From: Mariniphaga sp.
GTDB lineage: Bacteria > Bacteroidota > Bacteroidia > Bacteroidales > Prolixibacteraceae
Direction of reading: 5' to 3'
Assembly: GCA_028702595.1 (NCBI GenBank)
Contig: JAQVON010000009.1
Coordinates: 19,878 to 83,877 of the forward strand
Length of the DNA stretch: 64,000 nucleotides
The notes under the pieces were generated by a model that worked only from the letters and a program-made list of their open reading frames with translations, did no database searches and was not told the origin of the DNA. Positions 57,491 through 64,000 of the stretch are shown here, in pieces. Position numbers and translations under genes: made by a program. Positions within the stretch are counted from its first letter, which is position 1, and each line of letters opens with the position of its first letter.

Positions 57491-59962
57491 TTAATTTTTG
57501 ATCAACCGGATCCGATTATCCTTTTGGGGATCAACATATTTATCGACCAGTCTGATTTTAGGGATATTCCCTGAATTTGATTTGATTTGTGCATCTGTCA
57601 GTTCACCATTTTCCCATGAAATATCGATTGAAAAGTTTCCTCTTGCTTTAAGTCCTTTTACTGATCCATTTTCCCATTCTTCGGGCAGAGCAGGCAGGAG
57701 AATAATTTCGTCAAGATGTGATTGCAATAACATTTCAGCCATAAAACCCGGGGTTGAGGCAGAGCCATCGAGTTGAAAATTCAGGAAAAGGTTCTCTGGT
57801 TCCCGGAACAAGTCGGGGCGGTCGCCTGCCCAACCGGCTTGCTGGAAGGTCAGCAAATTTTCAAAACCCTGTTCCCGGAGCATTTGGTCAAAAATTTTAT
57901 TTGCTCTGTTGCCATCCATTAATCGTGTCCAGCACCAGATTCGCCAACACATGGACCAGTTTCCTCCCGATGCGGCATCATAATTCGGAAAACGTCCTTC
58001 TCCCCGCATATTCAAGGAGACCTTTGCTGCTTCTGCCAACTCCGGGGTAGTCAGGGGATGGATTTGGTTTCCCGGACATACTGCATACAGGTGTGAGATA
58101 TGGCGATGACGGTCTTCCGGACTGTCAATATCCTCATACCATTCCTGAAGTTGGCCGTATTTTCCAATTTTATGCGGTAGCAATTTTTTCTGTGCTGCAC
58201 GGACTTGTTTAACGAATGCTTTATCGACATCCAGCACTTCAGCTGCTTCTCTGTACATTTCAAACAGATCACGGAGCATTTGTGCATCCTGGTATGCTCC
58301 GGGGATATTAAAAAGATTTCTGCTCGAGTTACGCTCGTAGGAATCAAGAATTTCCTCACCTAAATCTACATGTGCGCCATGTTCTGCAGAAATGGAAGGG
58401 GCAACAATATAATATTTTCCAAATTTAGTCAGGTTTTGAAGCCAGAAGCTGGTCGCTTCCTTGATGATTGGGTAGGCAATATTTTTCAGGTAGGATAAGT
58501 CTTGACTGAATGTGAACTGTTCCCACAGGTGCTGGCAATGCCATACGGGTGCCAGAGGATATACTCCCCAGGGGATACTTCCATCGGGAGCTGCATGTCC
58601 CCATATATTTCCAGTAGTATGGCTGATCCACCCGTCTGTTCCATAAACCCGTTTGGCTACTTCCCGACCGGGCTTCACCAGGTCGGCAGTCCAGTCGATA
58701 TAAGGGATCTGGCATTCCAGCAGATCGGTGGGTCCGCAGGGCCAGTATATCTCTTGAATATTGATATTTGCCTGATAATTTCCAGCCCAGGGAGCTGTGT
58801 AAAAAGCATTCCATTTCCCCTGCAGGTTAGCAGGGAGGCTTCCCGGCCGGCTGGAACTGATGATCATATACCTTCCCAGATTAAATACCAATTCTTTCAA
58901 TCCCAGGTCCTGTTCTCCGGCCTTAAAACGTTGATACCTCTTATCAGTAGGCATCCTGTTCAATTCATCACGGCTATTTAGGTCAATCTGTGTTCTTGCA
59001 TACAACTCTACATAGTCGGCCACATGCTCGTTTTTCAGAGCATTATACCCTGCATTTTCTGCAGTACGAATAGCCGATTCGCAAAGGACAGCCGGATCGG
59101 AGCCTTTATAGTTGGGCCATTCCTGTATATAATCGGTAGAAATATTGATGAATAACACCACAGAATCAGCATCCTGTATTCCCCAATAAGGATTGGCTAA
59201 TCCCATTAGTTTTGTTCTTTGAACCGGGCTGCCACCATAGGGTACAGCTCTAATTTTCATCTGGAATTTATGATCTCCACCGTCGACAAATCCGGTAACA
59301 GTATACTCATCAGCAGAAATATCCACGTTATATCTTTCCTGTATGATATCCATGTACATGGCAAATCCAACTTTCCCTGGTTGATCCGCCTTCAATTTCA
59401 TCACCAGAACATTTTTCGGATAGGAACAGAAATATTCACGGGAATAGTTCACCCCATCGAGGACATAAGATACGTGTCCCAATGATTTCGACAGGTCCAG
59501 TTCCCGGACATAGTTGGTATGGGGCATTCCGTGGTTCATCATTTTTAAGTTCAGGTCACCAATTGTACTAAATGCTCCGTATAGTTTATTCTGCCCCAAA
59601 TAATATTTTTGTGTAAGGCTGTCGGCTTTCCGAACATCTCCGTCCACCACTGCCTGACGGATAACTTCGAGGTATTTATTAGCCTCCGGATTCACACCAA
59701 ATTCTTCCCAGTCGCCGCGAAATGGGCCACCCCTCCAGATGCTACCTTCGGTCAGGGTGAATTTTTCCTCTTCAACCCCTCCAAAAAAAGAGGCTCCAAT
59801 AAATCCGTTCCCCAAATGCAGAGCCTGACTGTTCCAATATTTTGCCGGCTGCTGGTACCACAACCTGTGATTCTGACCATTTACAGAAACAGCAACAAAA
59901 AATGAAAAGATAAATAATCCTATAAAAATCTGATTTTCACGACGTAACATTTTCATTTGCAT
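57491..59962 (-). CDS. GH95-family glycoside hydrolase (alpha-L-fucosidase-like), secreted
   Basis: LWYQQPAKYWNSQALHLGNGFIGASFFGGVEEEKFTLTEGSIWRGGP; LPANLQGKWNAFYTAPWAGNYQANINIQEIYWPCGPTDLLE; HRHISHLYAVCPGNQI. Confidence 0.93.
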   Translation of the reverse strand: MQMKMLRRENQIFIGLFIFSFFVAVSVNGQNHRLWYQQPAKYWNSQALHLGNGFIGASFFGGVEEEKFTLTEGSIWRGGPFRGDWEEFGVNPEANKYLEVIRQAVVDGDVRKADSLTQKYYLGQNKLYGAFSTIGDLNLKMMNHGMPHTNYVRELDLSKSLGHVSYVLDGVNYSREYFCSYPKNVLVMKLKADQPGKVGFAMYMDIIQERYNVDISADEYTVTGFVDGGDHKFQMKIRAVPYGGSPVQRTKLMGLANPYWGIQDADSVVLFINISTDYIQEWPNYKGSDPAVLCESAIRTAENAGYNALKNEHVADYVELYARTQIDLNSRDELNRMPTDKRYQRFKAGEQDLGLKELVFNLGRYMIISSSRPGSLPANLQGKWNAFYTAPWAGNYQANINIQEIYWPCGPTDLLECQIPYIDWTADLVKPGREVAKRVYGTDGWISHTTGNIWGHAAPDGSIPWGVYPLAPVWHCQHLWEQFTFSQDLSYLKNIAYPIIKEATSFWLQNLTKFGKYYIVAPSISAEHGAHVDLGEEILDSYERNSSRNLFNIPGAYQDAQMLRDLFEMYREAAEVLDVDKAFVKQVRAAQKKLLPHKIGKYGQLQEWYEDIDSPEDRHRHISHLYAVCPGNQIHPLTTPELAEAAKVSLNMRGEGRFPNYDAASGGNWSMCWRIWCWTRLMDGNRANKIFDQMLREQGFENLLTFQQAGWAGDRPDLFREPENLFLNFQLDGSASTPGFMAEMLLQSHLDEIILLPALPEEWENGSVKGLKARGNFSIDISWENGELTDAQIKSNSGNIPKIRLVDKYVDPQKDNRIRLIKN

Positions 59963-60000
59963 TAAATTTAAACCTTACCAGTCCTGTAAATATAAAATTA

Positions 60001-60162
60001 AAAGACTGTTTTGATTTTGTTTTTTAGAAATATTTTGATCTGTTTTTTGCTCAGACAAGGCAAAATTGACGCGAATAGCCATAGCTATTTAAGGAAATTT
60101 TGCAGCAGCATGAGTGAAAAAGACGCAAAATAGTATAAATGGATAAATTTAAAACAGTCTCT
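60001..60162. mobile_element. Foldback MITE copy D (~162 bp)
   Basis: AAAGACTGTTTTG...AAAACAGTCTCT; TAA/TAA duplication; near-identical interior to copies A-C. Confidence 0.87.
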
Positions 60163-60197
60163 AAATTCATTCCCCTCCACTGAAGGTATATCAACAA

Positions 60198-61022
60198 TTA
60201 TTTAATCCAATCTATTTTCATTTGGATATCCTGTATCGGTCTATCGTTTTGGTCGGTATCGACTTCAGAAATTTTATCCACCACTTCCATTCCTTCGACG
60301 ACTTCTCCAAACACGGTATAATCGCCATCGAGCGAAGGGTATCCACCCACGGTTGTATAAATCTGACGTTGTTCTTTGGTAAACCTAAATTTTATCCCCT
60401 GTACCTCCATGATGCTATCAACTTTTTCTCTGATTTCCGCCATTTTCAGGTTAAATCCATCCCGGTCGTTTTGATCTCTGTATTGTTGCATTTCCTCCTG
60501 AACTGACAAAATTTGGTCGCGCATCTTATCGTTAAAAATTTGTTGATTTTTTACCATTTCCAGCGTATCCAGTTCGCCATGGGAAAAAACCCTGCCTTGA
60601 ACAATGTAAAACTGCGATGAGCTTGATCTTTTTTCCGGATTTGAAGCATCTCCTCTCCTGGCAGCAGCGACAGCACCCCACTTGTGAAAATACTCCGGGA
60701 TAATTTCTGCCGGCAGGGTGTAATCGAGAGAACCACCTCCTAATCGTTCCCCCAGTTGGGCATTCCTGGAATCAGGGTCACCTCCCTGGATCATGAAATT
60801 TTTGATCACCCGGTGAAACAGCAATCCATCAAAAAAATTTTCCTGAATTAGTTTCTCATAATTCTTCTTGTGTGCTGCTGTCTTATCGTAAAGCTTAATC
60901 CGTATATCACCCTGAGCCGTTTTAATTATTACATCTGCTTTCTCCCCATTTTGCATGGCATGCCCACACGAAAAAGTGGTGATCAGCAGGGCGAAAATTA
61001 AAAAAACAAACATTTTCTTCAT
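60198..61022 (-). CDS. Cyclophilin-type peptidyl-prolyl cis-trans isomerase, lipoprotein
   Basis: ITTFSCGHAMQ lipobox; GLLFHRVIKNFMIQGGDPDSR; SSQFYIVQGRVFS; VFGEVVEGMEVVDKI. Confidence 0.93.
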   Translation of the reverse strand: MKKMFVFLIFALLITTFSCGHAMQNGEKADVIIKTAQGDIRIKLYDKTAAHKKNYEKLIQENFFDGLLFHRVIKNFMIQGGDPDSRNAQLGERLGGGSLDYTLPAEIIPEYFHKWGAVAAARRGDASNPEKRSSSSQFYIVQGRVFSHGELDTLEMVKNQQIFNDKMRDQILSVQEEMQQYRDQNDRDGFNLKMAEIREKVDSIMEVQGIKFRFTKEQRQIYTTVGGYPSLDGDYTVFGEVVEGMEVVDKISEVDTDQNDRPIQDIQMKIDWIK

Positions 61023-61071
61023 AGCTTTGCCTATAAATTAAAATTAAAGTGTGTAAAGATAATAGAAGAAG

Positions 61072-61620
61072 ATGGATCACATACGGGTAGATCATAAAAT
61101 TAGGCTTGAATTGATTGATCTGCAACAGGCGGAGGTTATCTTTAAAGCCATTGACAGCAACAGAAAATATTTGAGTGAATGGCTTCCTTTTGTGGAGTAT
61201 ACAGAAAAAATCGCTGACACAGAATTATTTATTCAGAGTCTGACATCCCAATTCCATCCAAAAAAAGATGAAGTTTTCATGATCTTCTATGATGAAAAAT
61301 TTGCCGGACTCATCGGATTAAAAGATACAGACTGGACGAATCGGAAAACAGAAATCGGATACTGGTTAATTGAAAAGATGCAGGGAAAAGGATTGGTAAC
61401 CAAAAGTATTCAGCATTTGATCCGGTATATATTTCATGAACTAAATTTAAACAGAATACAAATAAAAGTTGCCACCGGCAATACAAAAAGTGCTGCCATT
61501 CCTGTTCGGCTGGGCTTTCGTTACGAAGGGACTGAACGTCAGGGGGAACGCAAAAATAACGAATATTTCCATCTGGATGTATTCAGTCTGCTCCGGTCAG
61601 ACTTGTTGTCAGGCACATGA
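61072..61620 (+). CDS. GNAT acetyltransferase, RimJ/RimL-like
   Basis: IRLELIDLQQAEVIFKAID; IGYWLIEKMQGKGLVTKSIQHLIRYIF; KVATGNTKSAAIPVRLGFRYEGTERQGE. Confidence 0.9.
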   Translation: MDHIRVDHKIRLELIDLQQAEVIFKAIDSNRKYLSEWLPFVEYTEKIADTELFIQSLTSQFHPKKDEVFMIFYDEKFAGLIGLKDTDWTNRKTEIGYWLIEKMQGKGLVTKSIQHLIRYIFHELNLNRIQIKVATGNTKSAAIPVRLGFRYEGTERQGERKNNEYFHLDVFSLLRSDLLSGT

Positions 61621-61712
61621 CTTTTATATGTATTGCGTTATAAACAAATCATTTAACCCATAATTTCCCGTTAATAAGTGTTAACGTAAAATCATCATTC
61701 AAAGATTCTTTC

Positions 61713-61720
61713 TATATTTG
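61713..61720 (+). promoter_or_regulatory. -7 element TATATTTG upstream of ACP-like gene
   Basis: TAnnTTTG, about 60 bp before the ATG at 61781. Confidence 0.55.
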
Positions 61721-61780
61721 ACCCGTCAAACCATTTGTTCGTATATTTTAAAAATTGATCAAAATAGAAAACGAAATAAT

Positions 61781-62017
61781 ATGGAAGAAAAAAAGATTCG
61801 AAGAAATCTTTACCGGGTATTGCGAAAAACAGGTGTACAAAAAAATGATATTCTGCCGGAAGCCTCATTCATAAACGATTTGAATTTTGATACTGTTGAC
61901 TGGAAAATCTTTACTTTTTACCTGGAGGGAATTTTCGACATTTCGGTTCCCGATGAAGATTTACTATCCTTTAAAAATGTAAATGAAGCCGTAAAATTCC
62001 TAAAAAACACAGCGTAA
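61781..62017 (+). CDS. Acyl carrier protein-like small protein with non-canonical attachment motif
   Basis: Aligns by eye to ACP: DLNFDTVDWKIFTFYLEGIFDISVPDEDLLSFKNVNEAVKFL versus the DSLD-type motif and EFDIxIPDED. Confidence 0.7.
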   Translation: MEEKKIRRNLYRVLRKTGVQKNDILPEASFINDLNFDTVDWKIFTFYLEGIFDISVPDEDLLSFKNVNEAVKFLKNTA

Positions 62018-62086
62018 TAATTCCAGGGAACAATTCTGTAACTGAAATTTTTTAGAAAAATTAATAATTAACAATAAATTTACAAA

Positions 62087-62899
62087 ATGCAATCATTCAA
62101 CTTCGCCTTACAAAACATTTATCAATCGGTTATTAGTTACAGTCCACGGCTGATTGGTGCTATTCTCACGCTAATTATTGGGTGGTGGCTCATCCGTGTC
62201 ATTCATAATACACTTAACAAGTATTTTGAAAAGAGGGAAATGGATCCGTCGCTGCGGGGTTTTTTAAACAGCATGATAGGAATTCTGCTCAAAGCCATGC
62301 TTTTGATCAGTGTTATTGGAATGCTTGGTGTGCAAATGACCTCATTTATTGCGATACTTGGTGCAGCAGGTCTTGCTGTAGGTATGGCTCTTTCCGGTAC
62401 CCTTCAAAACTTTGCAGGTGGGGTAATGATTTTGCTTTTCAAGCCTTTCAAGGTTGGGGATTACATAGAAGCCCAGGGGCATGCCGGTTCAGTGAAGGAA
62501 ATACAGATATTCAATACCATATTAAAAACTCCTGACAACAAAACCATCATCATTCCCAACGGAGGGCTTTCCACCAGTTCGATGATCAATTATTCAACCG
62601 AACCATCGCGCAGGGTTGATTTTTTATTTAGAATTGCTTACGGAGACGATGTGGATAAAGCAAAAGCAGTGATACAAAAATTGATAGATGACGATACTCG
62701 GATTTTAAAAGATCCGGCATCATTTATTGCTGTTAGTGAACTGGCCGACAGTTCGGTAAATATAGTTGTCAGGGTATGGGCAGAGTCCTCAAATTATTGG
62801 GGAATTTATTTTGACATGCATGAAAAAGTATACAAAACCTTTGAAAAAGAAGGTCTTAATATTCCTTTCCCACAAATGGATGTACATCTGCAAAAATAA
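62087..62899 (+). CDS. mscS: Small-conductance mechanosensitive channel (MscS family)
   Basis: FIAILGAAGLAVGMALSGTLQNFAGGVMILLFKPFKVGDYIEAQGHAGSVKEIQIFNTIL. Confidence 0.95.
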   Translation: MQSFNFALQNIYQSVISYSPRLIGAILTLIIGWWLIRVIHNTLNKYFEKREMDPSLRGFLNSMIGILLKAMLLISVIGMLGVQMTSFIAILGAAGLAVGMALSGTLQNFAGGVMILLFKPFKVGDYIEAQGHAGSVKEIQIFNTILKTPDNKTIIIPNGGLSTSSMINYSTEPSRRVDFLFRIAYGDDVDKAKAVIQKLIDDDTRILKDPASFIAVSELADSSVNIVVRVWAESSNYWGIYFDMHEKVYKTFEKEGLNIPFPQMDVHLQK

Positions 62900-62974
62900 A
62901 ACAAATACGATTTTATTTCCTTACCTGAAACCACGATTTTATTTCGATTGGCATATCAGATGAACCATATATAC

Positions 62975-63012
62975 CAACGCGTGAGAAATTGAATTTCCCA
63001 CGCGTTGTTTTT
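62975..63012 (+). terminator. Intrinsic terminator after mscS
   Basis: CAACGCGTGaGAAATT-g-AATTTCcCACGCGTTG long stem then TTTTT. Confidence 0.93.
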
Positions 63013-63049
63013 AACAGTTTAAAGCACTTTTCCACGCAGGGAGGATTTT

Positions 63050-64000
63050 TTAATTTTTTTCAATGATAGCTGCCCAGCCTCCACCGGGAGCCATTTCAAT
63101 TTTTATTTTAGAAGAGCGAGTTACGCTGTTTTTTTCCAGTTTAAAATCTGCGGCATGCTTATCGGCATTAACGCCGTCCTTCCAAACCCTCATGGTGTGT
63201 CTCCCATTTCCAAGAAAACTAAGGTCGAGATCAAAAGTACGAGGCGACCAGTCGGTCATACCCCCTACATACCATGTATCCCCAAAACGACGGGCAATGA
63301 TGATATAATCACCTACTTTTGCTTCCAATACGCGGGTTTCGTCCCATACTGTCGGTACATCCTTTAGTAATTCCATACACTCAGGCTCCCGGTAATAGTT
63401 GGAAGGATTGTCGGCAAGCATTTGCAGAGGGCTTTCATACACAACATACATAGCCAGCTGATGACAACGGGTTCCAAGCGCCATAGGAGCATCAAAAATA
63501 TCCTTAAAGTTCTTCTTATTCGCATTGAGCATGGCACCCGGCGTGTAATCCATAGCTCCTGCAACCATACGTATGAATGGCAGAATAACGTTATGTTCCG
63601 GGTCGGGATCATCAGACCATTTACTATTTTCTAAACCCTTAACTCCTTCATAACTAATAACATTAGGGTATTTTCTATCTAACCCGGCTGGTTTATAAGC
63701 TCCATGGTAATCGACCAGCAAATGCCGTTGGGCACACTCGCGGGCAATCTTCTCATAAAAATTGACCATCCACTGATCATCACGCTGCATAAAGTCAATT
63801 TTTATTCCTTTTACACCCCATGCTTCAAACTGGTCAAGTGCTTTTTCAAGCTGATCATCGAGTGCTTTCCAAACTACCCATAAGATAATGCCAACGTTTC
63901 TATCTTTCCCGTAATTCACCAACTCCTGAGCATCGATTTCATCTTTTACTTTCATAATATCTTCCAGGTGATACCACCCTTCATCAAGAATGATATATTC
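63050..64000 (-). CDS. GH97-family glycoside hydrolase (SusB-like), C-terminal part; 5' end outside window
   Basis: Frame continues to the window edge (EYIILDEGWYHLEDIMKVKDE); GVKGIKIDFMQRDDQWMVNFYEKIARECAQRHLLVDYHGAYKPAGLDRKYPNVISYEGVKG. Confidence 0.93.
   Translation of the reverse strand, partial: EYIILDEGWYHLEDIMKVKDEIDAQELVNYGKDRNVGIILWVVWKALDDQLEKALDQFEAWGVKGIKIDFMQRDDQWMVNFYEKIARECAQRHLLVDYHGAYKPAGLDRKYPNVISYEGVKGLENSKWSDDPDPEHNVILPFIRMVAGAMDYTPGAMLNANKKNFKDIFDAPMALGTRCHQLAMYVVYESPLQMLADNPSNYYREPECMELLKDVPTVWDETRVLEAKVGDYIIIARRFGDTWYVGGMTDWSPRTFDLDLSFLGNGRHTMRVWKDGVNADKHAADFKLEKNSVTRSSKIKIEMAPGGGWAAIIEKN

Noticed and set aside
1-64000. CRISPR arrays, rRNA, tRNA, or defence/phage islands
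   Set aside because: No regularly spaced repeat arrays, no recognisable tRNA T-loop motif clusters, and no nuclease, integrase or phage structural genes were seen while reading both strands.

Overview
The window is a Bacteroidota-type chromosomal segment, judging from TAnnTTTG promoters, AT-rich leaders and gene families such as DUF4270, GH97, GH95 and GH116. I see about 49 credible CDSs and no rRNA, tRNA or CRISPR array. Main blocks: (i) a glycogen/alpha-glucan operon (1-6236); (ii) an XRE-cupin regulator, acyl-CoA synthetase, pyrH and frr; (iii) a secreted carbohydrate-active block (14594-21182) followed by a pteridine-reductase-like SDR, folB and folK; (iv) a signal-peptide/LamG/TM/SARP-like regulator divergent from a tetraheme NapC-FGE fusion protein; (v) panCD; (vi) a 15.5-kb minus-strand export operon (39101-54616). 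The export operon combines two ABC modules, a TolC, a lipoprotein adaptor, an RND pump and a 1573-aa RND pump fused in one ORF to an ABC ATPase; it is the strongest candidate for an unusual system. Non-coding highlights: (a) a ~162-bp foldback MITE in four copies with 3-bp TWA target duplications, one carrying a nested 204-bp element with its own TTAG duplication; (b) a recurring ~40-bp start-codon-proximal motif, TGAGG...ATAC...(T)AATTTTAA-N4-ATG, at five sites; (c) a pair of 20-bp-spaced direct repeats upstream of the SARP-like membrane regulator. All family assignments come from reading the translations; no database search was run.
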